64,000 nucleotides of DNA. Origin: Actinernus sp. WN-2022. Taxonomy: Eukaryota > Cnidaria > Anthozoa > Actiniaria > Actinernidae. The stretch lies in contig JAOWCC010000577.1 of NCBI GenBank assembly GCA_030867875.1, forward strand, positions 156,418,344 to 156,482,343, read 5' to 3'. Position numbers and translations under genes: made by a program. Shown piece after piece: positions 23,841 through 36,700 of the stretch (position 1 is its first letter; the number at the start of each line of letters is the position of its first letter). A model generated the notes under the pieces. That model made no database searches, was not told where the DNA came from, and was given only the letters and a program-made list of their open reading frames with translations.

Positions 23841-24590
23841 GCACTTAAAGTAACTGTGGCATTGTCTTGAGTATGGAGCACGTCGCGAGTATCAAAGTGC
23901 ACATGCCACTTATGTAGCATACATGTATATCGTATATGTAATATATGTTTATAAAATAGAGGAATCCCTACATAACAAACACTCTGATTGGCTGAAATAC
24001 TTTGGTTACATAAAGATGTATCCCGGGTTCTTATTGCATGGTTAGCGACTAGTTGCGCGCGTGAGGTGAGTTTTCCATCAGTTCATATTTTGAAGTCTAT
24101 CAAAAAGGTATATTTTTTATAAAGTAAATATGTATCATTCTATCCACCGTGATACCATACAGTTATGGTAGCACCCGGGAAAGTTTGGGAGAACTTGGCC
24201 AACTTGTTCCAGCGAATTTGCTAGGTGATAACTTCTTTCTGTCAGATTTTGAAGCCCGTCGTTTAAAAAAAACTTCCAACGTGTGCAGCCTAATTTAGAG
24301 CCGTATATTTTGATATCTTGGACCTCTCATGAGTGATTTTTATATTTGTTCAAAAAAGGAAATGTATTTAATATTGCATTGTTTTTGTATCCTTTATACC
24401 GCGTCATATAAAGGACTAATGGAGCCCCGACTGTTGGTACAAATTGCCAATAAATTGTTGGTAATATGGTCAAAATTAAAAAAGTGTTGAAAAAATTGGA
24501 ATATTAGTATAATCCATTTTGGAGCTGATGACGTTTCACAGCTGCATATTGTTACACGACAAAAGAACTATTGTTTTCTGACAATATGGG
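23841..24590. other. Probable 3' untranslated region and intergenic DNA
   Basis: No coding sequence. An AATAAA at 24449-24454 is the first canonical polyadenylation signal I see after the stop codon at 23840, although the transcript may end earlier with a variant signal. Confidence 0.35.
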
Positions 24591-24591
24591 G

Positions 24592-24795
24592 ATGCAGTTT
24601 GGCGCGGTGGTAAAACACTCGCCGCGGCAGTCTCAGGGTCGATTCCCGGCTCGGGCCGCCGTATGGGAATTAGGTTTATTGTTGATTCCTTATCTGCATT
24701 CGAGGGTTTTTCTCCGGGTTCTCCGGTTTTCCTCTCTCCGTAAAAATAAAAATGCGAGTCGAGTATTGTGTATCCAAAAACAGCTAATGTACATG
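24592..24795 (+). mobile_element. tRNA-derived SINE with a core domain
   Basis: The head has an A-box-like TTTGGCGCGGTGGT and a B-box-like GGGTCGATTCCCGG at tRNA spacing. The body contains TTCTCCGGGTTCTCCGGTTT, characteristic of a conserved SINE core (Nin-type). It does not form a functional tRNA. Confidence 0.72.
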
Positions 24796-25024
24796 TAGTG
24801 AGGAGTGTAAGAAGTAAAAACAGGCTCACATCAGCTGTAAGATGCCATAATCAGCCTGCTTTAACAAATACGAGATTTATTTATTATAATAGGGACCGCC
24901 GTTAAACGTCATCAGATGGCGACACCCGCGAAATTCAAAGCCCAACAACTAAAATATGTTTTCCAATTTTTATAACAAATTTCCAATTTAGACCATATTG
25001 CCAACAATTTAATGGAACTTTTTA

Positions 25025-25960
25025 ATAGATGAATTAAGTACCGTAGAAGAGCGGCGTCTGAATCAAATGGGTTCGAGAAGTTTGAATTAGGTTCGGCAGA
25101 TGAATTAAGTATGGCAGAAGAGAGGGTCGACGTCTGAATCCATTGGGTTCGACAAGTTTGAATTAGGTACGACAGATGAATTAAGGACGGCAGAAGAGAG
25201 GGTCTGAATCAACTGGGTTCGACAAGTTTGGATTAGCCGGTTCGGCAGATGAATTAAGGACGGCAGAAGAGAGGGTCGACGTCTGAATCCATTGGGTTCG
25301 ACAAGTTTGAATTAGGTACGGCAGATGAATTAAGGACGGCAGAAGAGAGGGTCTGAATCAACTGGGTTCGACAAGTTTGAATTAGGTTCGGCAGATGAAT
25401 TAAGTACGGCAGAATAGAGGCCGTCGATGGGTTCGACAAGTTTGAATTAGGTACGGCAGATGAATTAAGGACGGCAGAAGAGAGGGTCTGAATCAACTGG
25501 GTTCGACAAGTTTGGATTAGGTTCGGCAGATGAATTAAGGACGGCAGAAGAGAGGGTCTGAATCAATTGGGTTCGACAAGTTTGAATTAGGTACGGCAGA
25601 TGAATTAAGGACGGCAGAAGAGAGGGTCTGAATCAATTGGGTTCGACAAGTTTGAATTAGGTACGGCAGATGAATCAAGTACGGCAAAAGAGAGGGTCTG
25701 AATCAATTGGGTTCGACAAGTTTGAATGAGGTACAGCAGATGAATTAAGGACAGCAGTAGAGTGGCGTCTGAGTCAATTGGATTCGACAAGTTTGAATTA
25801 GGTACGGCAGATGAATTAAGTACGGCAGAAGAGAGTTTTTTTTTTATTTTTTATTGTATTTGTAAGAAAAATAGGGTCTGAATCAATTGGGTTCGACAAA
25901 TTTGAATTAGGTACAGTGCTCAGATGAATTAAGTACGGCAGAAGAGCGGCCGGCGTCTGA
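25025..25960. repeat. Minisatellite of ~60-78 bp units
   Basis: About thirteen units share GTTCGACAAGTTTGAATTAG, then CGGCAGATGAATTAAG and GGCAGAAGAGAGGGTCTGAA. Lengths vary through an optional insertion of GTCGAC or GGCGTC type. It creates apparent proline/serine-rich open frames on the minus strand that are not genes. Confidence 0.9.
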
Positions 25961-25964
25961 GTCA

Positions 25965-26412
25965 ATAGCTGTTATTACGGCTGAGCCAAATACCATGAAA
26001 CGGTCAGCGGTTTCACCCATGAAATATCCTCGTTTTACTCTGCTTTATCATTCCTGTCTCTTCATTCGATGCACTAGTAGCGATTGTAAGACGCTGATTG
26101 TAAGACGCTGAGGCTGAATGCGAAGAGGAGTTATCGTGTGAGTTGTCGGACTTTACGGATCCAAGAAGCTTCTGAAGACTGCTTGTAAAAAAATCCATCA
26201 AATCACTCCAGTGGCCAAGACACCGCTTTACATTTATTCTTGTTTTACTTTAGAAAATAATCGTTTGGGGCATCATTTTCTTGGTGATCTCCGTTCAACG
26301 TGACTCCATCTCTGTACCATTTTGAAATGGTTGACCCGAAAGCCTCGTTTACATGCATGAGGGCTGATGGGTGAAACCTCTGACCATTTGGTTCAGCCGT
26401 AATAACAGCTAT
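25965..26412. mobile_element. 448-bp element with ~55-bp TIRs
   Basis: The left end ATAGCTGTTATTACGGCTGA and the complement at 26393-26412 match. The arms continue through CCAAAT, GGTCAG and GGTTTCACCCAT. It abuts the end of the minisatellite. A 62-residue minus-strand frame at 26013-26201 (Ser-rich) may be a leftover of a coding end but is unrecognised. Confidence 0.72.
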
Positions 26413-27988
26413 AGATCGTTTTCACTGACGTCACAAAAAAATTTGCCTCAAGAAAAGACTGATATTAGTAAAATATTTTTAATGGTGTGTATAGAGCAGG
26501 TAAAAATATGTAAATGTCCGAAATTTTGGAGCATTAGAGTACTTCCTAACTGAGCTGTCGGACAAATAATATTCAAACAATTTAATGTAATTTGTAAGCG
26601 GCGGCCATGTTGGTGTGCCGAAAACGTACTCTACAAATAAAGCTGTTTTTCCCAGCAATATGATTAGCATTCACTTAAAAACACTTTAGATATCACTTTT
26701 AACGTTAAATCAACGGTCTAACATTTTAAATTGGCAGAAATATATGGATTTCCATGACATTTAGGAAACACGCTGAGCTGGGCTGTCACAAAATTCAAAA
26801 TACTCTAACTCAATAACGACTCACCGTATCGACGTAAACTTTTATAAGAATACTGAGTATACCGATACCTAAATTATACTAAAAGAACAGGGTTATAGAC
26901 AACGTATTTATCGTATATATTCGATAAGCAGAGCTATGGTTCACAACACTAGCGTGCAAGTTATTTGTTAGCTTAATTTCTGTCCGTGGGTTTTGATGTT
27001 ATAGGAGACTCGTAGGGCACTTAAATAGATGGGTAGGTACATGTTATGTGCAGCTATAGGGACCGGTTTTACGAGAAAAATCGCTCCAAACCCGGATTTC
27101 CAAGTTATTGTGTAAACGAACCCGGATTTTCTCCCTGTTTGATTATTCTGAATCGCCTATAACCCGGAACGCGGCTTATTTTTACGGAAACTCTGGACCC
27201 GGAATTCGCAATTAGGTTCAAAACCGGACCCGATACCGCCGCACATGTATAAACAAAAAGTTAGGGGGGGGGGGGAGGGGTACTCGGCGTTCTCTGACGG
27301 CGTAACCATTTGTGATTCATATATATATGCTAACCAGAAATCCACTGGCTAGTGAAACAAAGTCATTCAAATTTTGGTTGGCATATTTGATTAACAGCAA
27401 AGGGTAATATTTACAAACAAAGCGGTTTCGATTGAATGTCGTAAAACCAAAACCAAAGTAATATAGGCCTAGGCCTTTTGCAGGAAACAGTCACGTGCTG
27501 ACATAATACTTCGTTAACGAATGAGCTCGATATCCCTAAGCATTGCCATGGATGCTGGATGGCAAACTAATAATATCTTTAAAAACGCTATTTTAGAAAG
27601 CAGAGGTGGATAATAGCATTTATAAACAGGTTTTGCTAATAACACTACCGATCTCGAACAAGTGCCTTTAAATATATGAATGAAGATGTTTTGCCACCCA
27701 TTACAACCACGTGATTGCATTCCTGCAAACGGCCCATTACAGAGCCAATCACTGGAGCAGGTAAAACCGCAATGAGCCAATCACGAGCAGGTAAAACCGC
27801 AATGAGCCAATCACGAACTGAAGTAATCCGTGATTGGTTTTACTTGAACCGTGGATAACTCTCGCTGAAACCGAATGCGCGATGGACCAAAGCAGTTTGG
27901 TTTTAGTTTAGAACTTGATCATGATTGGCTGATAATTGCAAAATATTTTTCACAGCCAATAAAAAAGGTAAGCCAAAACAAGCACTTA
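26413..27988. other. No supported gene
   Basis: 27265-27290 is a G-run. 27750-27830 holds a 34-bp direct duplication (GCAGGTAAAACCGCAATGAG unit). Short open frames show no motifs. Confidence 0.4.
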
Positions 27989-28238
27989 GAGCGGTTTTCA
28001 GTTGAGTGTAGCAAAACCAAACGCAAATTACCCACAGCCAGCCAATCATAGGAGCGAGTAATCACAAGTAACTCATAAATGGCTTCCCTGTGAGCCAATG
28101 ACAAACCAAAGCAAAACCAAAACCAATTTCCGTTTGGTTTTACTTTGGATTCTGATTGGTTGGTTTACTTTCTCAGCCAATAGGAGAGCTTAGTAAACGC
28201 AAAACCAAAACACTTCCGACACTCAATTGAAATCCGCT
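27989..28238. mobile_element. MITE with GAGCGG ends, copy 2
   Basis: Flanked by TA on both sides. Its ends GAGCGGTTTTCAGTTGAGTG and CCGCTC match copy 1 at 22543. It lies directly beside the remnant of a third copy (28249-28258 plus 28416-28431). Confidence 0.82.
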
Positions 28239-28267
28239 CTATTACTTTCGACACTCAATCGAAAACC

Positions 28268-28415
28268 AGGAGGCCTTCACCTCTTGCATTTTATTGGACC
28301 ATTAGGATTGCACTGATAAATAATTCCATTGTTTTAGGGTTAGTATTGTTTCAGGGTTAGGCATTGTTTGGATAGCCAGTACTATTCCAGGTTCCGAGGA
28401 GGTGAAGGCCGCCCC
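28268..28415. mobile_element. GGCCTTCACC MITE nested in another MITE end
   Basis: TCGAAAACC at 28259-28267 repeats at 28416-28424. Removing the insertion restores the terminal sequence ACTCAATCGAAAACCGCTCT of the GAGCGG family, so this element jumped into the end of another MITE. This fixes the order of the two insertions. Confidence 0.85.
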
Positions 28416-28431
28416 TCGAAAACCGCTCTAC

Positions 28432-29870
28432 TGACATGTTTATTATATTGACACGCGTCCTCGCTGTATATCGCGAGCTTCGACTCTAGTACGAGTTTTT
28501 ATATTCCGCTTCTGATCGTAAGCAGTAGTTAATTAGTCGTAGTCGATCCAACTGAGGAAAATGTTTGGCAAAGAGTCGAACATTGTCAGTTCTACAATGT
28601 TATTAGATTCTCGATGTTACAACATATTATCGTAATTTTTTAACAAATAGTGTACCTACATGAAGTTTATAGTTTGAATATATAGTCCTGATATAGTATA
28701 TTAATTAAGTATGACGTCATTAAATTATTTCTTAACCAACAAATTGGACCTGTTAGCAATGAACAATGAACAAGAGTGAATTTTCTTGGCAGGAACGTCC
28801 ATCTCCCATACTACGTCTGTGATGCAGCATTTTTATAGACCGGGTTATTTTTAGAATGCGGTTCCCACGAGTTCGGTTTCCGCTAGCCAATCAGAAGCGT
28901 TTGGGTAATTTTAATTCAAATGATTAATGATGTTGCAGCCATGTTGGTTGACCAAACAAGAGAAGCTAACAAGACATATTTTGTTAACAACATGTCGCAA
29001 TGAAAGCGAACAACGAGAACTGAAATCTAAAAACTAACACGGTGTGACAGATGGACGCTCCAGGTAAATAATCTACTATTATCATAGTTCGGCCATCGTG
29101 GATAAAACAATGGTTTTGGCCCCGGTAGCCTCGCACTGGTGTGTTTCAGAACGAGTTTACCGGACGAAAACAAAGGTTTTTATTCTCCTGGGACTCAACA
29201 TTGCCTCCGCGTGATAAAACGGCCCATGTGCTCTTGACCGGCTCTATTAAACTATCTGTTTACACTGTCTTTTTTAAACCGTATGCAAGGCATCACCTTC
29301 AGTTGGTAACTGCATGGGGCACTACAAATCCACAAAGTAATTTAAATGCCTTCTGACTGATCCAAAAATATATTTCTTGTGAATTTTAGCAAATGTTTGT
29401 TTGGCTGTTTTGTATTATAACAGCATGATTGTTTAATGTGTACCTTTATCGTCGACCCCATTTTTGCCCTAAAACATATTTGAAACTCAGGCTTTATATA
29501 CTGTGAATAATATTAATAAGTTTCTATTATATTATTAGAAAGAAACCAATATATACTTGTTGTAAATCATTGGGTTGAGAGTGATTGAAATAAATGTAGA
29601 CTATAACATATTACGCTGTTGTATGAGCATCGTTCTTTATACATGCTTTATAATCATTATTTCAGCAATACTTATTTGATATATAATATACAAATTTATA
29701 TATATATATATATAATGAGGATAATTTTCGGCGAATTTGTGACTAGGACTGAGAAATGGGCGAAGACGTTCGTGGGTCCATAGTTATATTGACCATGTTA
29801 TATGTCGGTCCAAGACTCTCTTGGACCGACACATAAAAAAACAATAAACATCAGTTCACCAGCTAATATT
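28432..29870. other. No supported gene
   Basis: AT-rich. 29695-29715 is a TA microsatellite. 28793-28825 resembles one unit of the 32-bp array at 61520 (CGTCCATCTCCCATACTA). The frame at 29141-29356 has no recognisable domain. Confidence 0.4.
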
Positions 29871-29874
29871 GTTC

Positions 29875-30420
29875 ACCAGCTAATATCAGAGCGCGCGAAA
29901 AGTGATATTCACCGGTGTGGTATATACTAAAGCGTATTAGTATAAACCAACTAGTGGACTATTACAAATCCTGCATTCTGATTGGCTACGCTACTATAGG
30001 TCTATTAGTGATAGCCCATGGTAGAGAAAAACCGCACGCATTCTCACGAAATAATAAAAAAAATTCAACTTGAATTTGTTTCTTTCTATTATTTTCTACT
30101 GTCCGACTAGTTAGTTTATACTAAAACAATTAGACCTCTCGCTATTGACTCGTAGCCCATTCGGGCTGCGGGTCTAATCGTTAATTAGTATATACCACAC
30201 CAGTGAATATCACTTTTCGCGTGCTCTGATTGGCTACTCAAACAGTGAATATGATTTCATATTCACCTCCGAGCGAAGCAGCGATCACCTCGCGCGAGTT
30301 TTTGTCCATTTGACAGAAAATAAATAACTATTTGGTGCTGGCTATTCATCTGCAGTGTGGTATAAGTGGCTCGGTAAATATCCACCACTATTCACCTCCA
30401 CTTCAGTGAATAATTGTTAA
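29875..30420. repeat. Palindromic MITE cluster
   Basis: Contains TAGCCCATTCGGGCTGCGGG and TAGTATATACCACACCAGTG, both repeated at 34610-34830, and ACTAGTTGGTTTATACTAAT and its complement. AGTGATATTCACCGG and CAGTGAATATCACTTTT form inverted ends. Nested, imperfect copies are likely. Confidence 0.65.
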
Positions 30421-30590
30421 ATATTTTAACACAAGCTAGACCTGACACTTGGCGAGAAATATAGTTCTGCTGGCCAAACCAGCCCTAAAAAAGATGATAA
30501 TAGCAGGAATAAACGGATCTATCTAAGACCTACGGTACAAAAATCTATAATAGAAAGTACATAAGCAAATGCCGTAACGAAAATCCTCCT

Positions 30591-30791
30591 CACTTCCGGA
30601 TATGGCGTATTTTTGGCAATAAATAATATTGGGCTCCCTCTGTCGTAATCCCGCGTCCCTCGGGCCACCCGCCACGTTGCAGCGCACAGAGTATTATGGG
30701 TACCTAGTCCATTTTGGTCCACGTCAACATAGTTTGGCGGCCATCTTGAATGGAATAAGCTAAGCTCTTGTGATCTTTCCTTGGTTGCGAA
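30591..30791 (+). promoter_or_regulatory. Likely TATA-less promoter of the GORASP gene
   Basis: CACTTCCGG at 30591-30599 is a good ETS/GABP site. GGCGGCCATCTTG at about 30737-30749 fits a YY1 site close to the start of transcription. No TATA box is seen. Such pairs are usual in housekeeping promoters, which suits a Golgi structural gene. Binding is inferred from sequence only. Confidence 0.5.
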
Positions 30792-33700
30792 ATGGGAGCA
30801 GGAGCATCAGCAGAAATTCCAGGAGGCGGATCCGAAGGCTACCATGTTCTACGTGTAAGTCAAAAGATCTGCCAGTTTGGTCTTAAAACCGCGTCCTATG
30901 GCTATGGTAGATTGTAAACTATTCTTATGCCACACGATGTCGATGACTTGCTTAAAATATACCGGTTTCTTAGTCATGAACTGAAAGGCTTTTGCTCTGG
31001 TTGGTTCTTCAGGTTCAAGAGAATTCCCCTGGATATAAAGCTGGTCTAGAACCGTTCTTTGACTTCATAATTTCAATTGAAAATACACGATTGGTAAGTG
31101 AATCGGCAGAAAATACATGTAACTTACCAACTTTAATGAATGAAATTTATTTTTTGTCAATATAAATTCTACAGGACAAGAGTTAAGAGAATATATAATC
31201 TACATATGCATACATGTAGAGTGATTGGCAGTACATCTTTTTGTATTGATTATAAAGTGTCTTGATCATGACCCGGTGTTACCAATCAATGAAGTCGATC
31301 GATTAAAATCAATATCAATCGATATTAATTAATCGATTGATATTGATAATCAATGACCAATTGATGAAGCAAAAAATTGTGACCTTATCGATTGCCATCG
31401 ATTATCACAATACAGTTTATTAAGCTATGCTTCATCTAAAAATAAGACTTACTGTATTTTATCACGTACAAGCCGCACCTTTTTTGACTTTCAGATTTTG
31501 AAAGTAACAAAAAATTGCCACAAAGTTGGGGGTGCAGCTTATATGTGAGTGTTTTCAGAAAACTTTTTTTGTCATATGAACAATAGAAATGGCACATTAA
31601 ATTCACAGAACACGAGAGTCGGCAAGATTTCTACTCAAACTCATCTCCTTCGCTTTCCAAAGAAAACTAGATGTCCAGTTGCCTGACATCATTCTTCTCT
31701 GATAACTCCTCAAATGGTTCCTAGTTTTGTTAAAGGCCTTAATTGGTCATGGAAGCCTTCAAATTTTCAAATAAAGTATAATTCTCATCGAGTTCATGTT
31801 CAACTTCGGAACTCTCGCCCCAGGCCTCCTTGAAAATCCAAGATGGCGGACCACGGACTCAGACACGTGCTCATACAGTTTTGCCAGAAAATCTTACTTA
31901 CCCACGGGATGCAAGATGCGGAAAACGGCATGTGCACTGATATTAGTAGGCAACAACCTTAAACACTAAATTTGCTGCAGCCTGCTAGTTCTTGTGCCTA
32001 TCAGGCCTTCTGAATAGGTGCGGGGGTGTGGGAACGCATAATTCGTTCAAACCTGCACAATCCCGCACAATTCCTAAAAGTCCGCAAAATCCCGCACAAT
32101 TATCGTAGTGGTAGTCGCGTTGCGATAATTGTAAGCGACTTGTGCAAATATGGAAAACATTCCTAATTCTGACCAATATATATGTTGTACATGTAGGTCA
32201 AATTGACCCTTCAGGTCAAATTGACCCTGAGTCAATTTAACCTAGGTCAAATTGACCTTGAGTCAATTCAACCTTGGTCAAATTGACCCCAAGTCAATAT
32301 AACCTACTAGTACATGTAGGTCAAATTGACCTTGAGTCAATTAAACCTTGGTCAAATTGATTCAACCTGGTGTTTGTGTTTAAGGTAATGTTTTCTTCAG
32401 GTAATTTTTTCAAGATTCTAAAAGGGAACTAACATTGAACGTAATGTTTTCTTCAGGTAATTTTTTCAAGATTCTAAAAAAAGGGAACTAACATTGAACA
32501 TTCATTGATATTAGGGTGTTTGGGCGCAGTTCACAAGGAACATTTAAGAATTATTATATTTCTGTGTTGTTTAGTGATTAATATCCCTAAGGAACCCTAC
32601 ATTAGTGAGCACCTGTTGGTGATGGTAAACAGTTTAATGTTTTATTTAACTTCACTCGCGCAAAAGCCTTCCAACAGGCTCAGGATATGTCAACTGCCGC
32701 TTTTGTCGGAGCCGAAGGATCACATTTTTTACCCAGATGGCCAGTGAATTTATATACGAGACAACGACCTGAAAGGGCTGCATGATGAAAGCTAATATTT
32801 CTTGTTTAAGCTTCTCTTCCGCCACGGCTTTGTTATTTGAATCTCTGTGGATTGGTATACTCAAATATACTGCACAATACCATACAACTGAATAAGAAGT
32901 CTTTTATAACAAAGCCAAACTCAACTCAAGAGCAAAGCTGAGAGGGTAAATGAAACTGAACAGTGTCTTGTTTGACTTTAAGGTACATGTACGTTTCGTA
33001 GGTTTTATGCCACATTTCATCGCATTTCATTTTACTCTCGGTCATAATACATACCAGCGCAAACAGCGTAATCGGTAGGCCAACACAAATAATTTCGTGT
33101 TATACTGGTACATGTACATGTACATGTATACTGAATTATAGCTGATTTATAGCGAAATATAGCGATTTACTAGCAAATATATATACTGTGGTTGAGCAGT
33201 TATGGGTTACTATCCTCTATCGAAGTCTGAAGACATCTGAACTCCTGAACTGTGAGCTAGAGCAACACTGTTGCTCGCCAGCACGAATAATTTATGATGA
33301 CCCAAGCAATATTCAACTCTCAAGGTAAACAAACAAGAAACCTCTCACGGCCGAGGTTTTGGTTTGAGAAATAAAAGGCTTCCAACAATTCTCTTTATAC
33401 ATGTAGTTCTTTAATATAATGAGCAGACTGAAGTTTTGGGAATGAGTGTAATGCTTTTAATTAGAGATCCAACAGGCATTTCAGTTAATAATCTTCAATC
33501 GAACAAATACCGTAATACTGTAATAGCTACAAATGTAGCTCACCATGTTTAGCAAGAACAGCAGATAAGTTACACAGAGGCACACAAATTGACATATATA
33601 GCTCCATCACAGGATGGACAGGATACAACTTATAATAATTTATAATGGTACAAATATAAACATACATTTGAGACAATCATCTAAATTAGTACTCGGAACC

Positions 33701-36700
33701 TGCAGTATAACAGAACAGCAGACTAAAATTGTAAACGTGTGTTACATGAATAAGTAGTGTTTAAATTAAAAGGTCAACTACGAGAAAAACAAAAATATTA
33801 AATTACATATATCCTAGGGGAGCATAGAATGAAAGTCACTGTGCTACCGGCCACTCCTAAAGACTGCTAAATTCAGCTAATAATTCTTTCCTTTGGTTAT
33901 TACTAAGAGGATTTCAAATGAAAGTGTATTTCATCTTCAATCTCATGTGGCCCGAGTGTAAGCCCAGATGGGCTCTTGTTTTGTAAAATTTGTAAATGGC
34001 CCATGAGAACTACATTGTTTTTGTCGCCCCATACTAAATCAGCATAGTCAAGTAAAGGTAAAATAAGGCTATTATACAGTGTTATTCGGGCATCTAATGG
34101 AAGCAAGGTTTTCACACGGCGAACTACTCCAAGCCTCTGACAAACTTTCTTGCTTAGGGCATCAATATGTGGATGGGTGGTCAGTGGTCAGGGGGGTTAA
34201 GAAAGTGATAGAAGTAGGGGGTGGTACATGTAGTAGGAAGAGAAGGGGGGGGGGGGATGTAGGAAGAGGAGGGGAGGGGTGGGTTGACCAAAACATTTTT
34301 CTTTTCAATACCCCCCCCCCCCCCCCCCCTAAAAAAACTAACCCCATTTTTTTATGAATCCCCAAAAATAATGAATCCCTTTTTAGAATCATTGATAGCC
34401 GAACCTGAGTCAATTTGACCTACGTTAAATTGACTCCAGGTCAATTTGACCTGAAGGGTCAATTTGACCTGCAACAATGATATACAAACTGAGGTCAGTG
34501 AACATTTAACTTGATATTGTTTTGTTAGAATATTTATGTTTCCACAGAGAATAGAAGTGGAAAAACTTTACTAATGTTTGAGAAAACAAAAATTGTAACT
34601 AAAGATAATTAACAATTAGACCCGCAGCCCGAATGGGCTACGAGTCAATAGCCCATGAGGTGCAGCCGAATGGGCTATTTAACTCGTAGCCCATTCGGGC
34701 TGCGGGTCTAATCGTTAATTAGTATATACCACACCAGTGAATATCACTTTTTGCGTGCTCTGATTGGTAGCCAATCAGAATGCAGGATTCGTAATAGTCT
34801 ACTAGTTGGTTTATACTAATACAAGATATTGATGATGAAATTTGCTTTTGCCGCTACATATTAGACAGCGATGTAAACATTGATTGTGATTGTTTTATTG
34901 TTGTTGTTGTAAGATTATTTTCTTTGTAGTGTATTTACTTAAAACTTGACCAGTTTGAGTCCCAAAGGTGGTAGCACAATAAAGAGTTGACAGGCCCCCG
35001 TGGAGATGTTCGAGGTTCATTTTTGCGTGTGACAAATGCACAAATGTCACAAAAGCAGTAGTTAGTTAGAAATCAAGACTGTTTGATTGGTTGGGTTAAG
35101 CTCTGCGGGAGCTACAAATGTAGCTTATTACAACATTTAACAAGACTCTTTTAATGGGAAAAAAATATAATTATAATTTGACACAATTTGAGTGACAATG
35201 GTTTTTTAGCGTAGTGGAGGTTCAAGTTCCTGGAAAGCCCTCAATATTTTTTGCGGTGTTCACAAATTAGCCCTAAAACCTTGTCGTTTACCTGGGAACT
35301 TATGTTTACTGACCGGTAAGTTTATGTTTTATGGTTCAGGTTCTAAATGGAAGTATTAGTTTATATTGTCAGAGTCAGGAAAGTTCTTGACAAGCATCAC
35401 CCTTTACAGGAACATGTACAATGTATTATTTTGTACATCGGATTAGTGCAAGATTGCTTAAAGACACATCTGGAGTCATAACTACATCTCTCACATGCTT
35501 ATTTAATCGCTCTCTTCTATGCGGAACCTTCCCAGATGTCTGGAAAATGGGCAAAGTTTCTGCATTATTCAAGAGTGGTAGCCATACCAATGTAAATAAT
35601 TATCGGCCGATTACTGTACTACCAACAATAAGCAAGATTCTCGAAAAAGCAGTTCACACTCAAGTTTATGATTTCTGAATAAGAATAACCTTTTGACGTG
35701 TAAGCAATTTGGATTTAGGGAGAAGCTATCTACTGCTGTTGCGCTTGCCCACGTCACCGATAGTATTCTGCAGAATATGGATAAGGGCCGCATAACTGGC
35801 GCAGCATTCTTGGATTTGTCTAAGGCGTTCGACACTGTCGATCATAAACTGCTCTTTTCCAAGCTCGAATCTATTGGCCTCTCAGATCACGTCACTGATT
35901 GGTTCGACTCCTATTTGTCAAACAGACGCCAAGTCACAGTTGTCGACAACAATCATTCATCTTGTAATCACGTCCCAGTCGGGGTGCCTTAAGGAAGTAT
36001 ACTCGGCCCTTTGATGTTTCTTATTTACATCAATAGTTTACCAAACTGTCTCAACTCGTGTGAAGTTTCCATGTACGCCGACGACACTGTTATATATTAC
36101 TCCTTGTCATCTCCCAAGGATATCGAAATGAAGCTAAATAGTGATTTAGCCAATGTTGCAAATTGGTTTAATGACAATCTTTTGACTCTGAACATCAAAA
36201 AGTCGAACTTTATGTTCATTGGAAGTGCTCACAAGTTAAAGTCTTGTGGTAGTGTCTCGCTTATTATAGATAGTGTCACACTTGATCAGGCCGATACAAT
36301 CAAATATTTAGGAGTCACTATTAATCAAACCATGACTTGGTCCGATCATGTTGACACTATTATATCAAAGGCCAATCAACGCATTGGGCTTTTAAGACGT
36401 ATTAGACATTTACTACCCCGGCGAGCCTGTTTAACTCTATATAATGCCATGATATTGCCAATTTTAGATAACGCTGATATCGTATGGGGGGATAAAGACA
36501 ATGTTACCATCATGAATAGTCTACAAATAGTCCAGAACAAGGCTGTTAAAGTGATTTTAGACGCCTCCCCTTTCTCGTCCTCAACAGAAGCCCTCCAGAC
36601 TGGAAGACGCTTAGTCAACGGCGGCGAGCACACAGATGTACACTAGTTTACAAACTTATGAACAGTCAAATTGACTTTGATTTTAATATTTTATTAAATA

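Larger units (their letters stand above)
32193..34475. mobile_element. Composite region bounded by AGGTCAAATTGACC inverted repeats
   Basis: The left block 32193-32370 and right block 34403-34475 are inverted copies. Left GGTCAAATTGACCCTTCAGG equals the reverse complement of the right block, and both continue through AGTCAATTTAAC. The repeats are themselves built of the palindrome GGTCAAATTGACC. Inside lie a tandem duplication of about 58 bp at 32384-32497, a Helentron-like copy and a LINE fragment. No target duplication was found. Confidence 0.6.

Noticed and set aside
25254..25790. Minus-strand repetitive peptides (SNP/NSSAVPNSNLSN type)
   Set aside because: They are translations of the 25025-25960 minisatellite. 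Unit length varies without regard to frame and no start or splice context is present.
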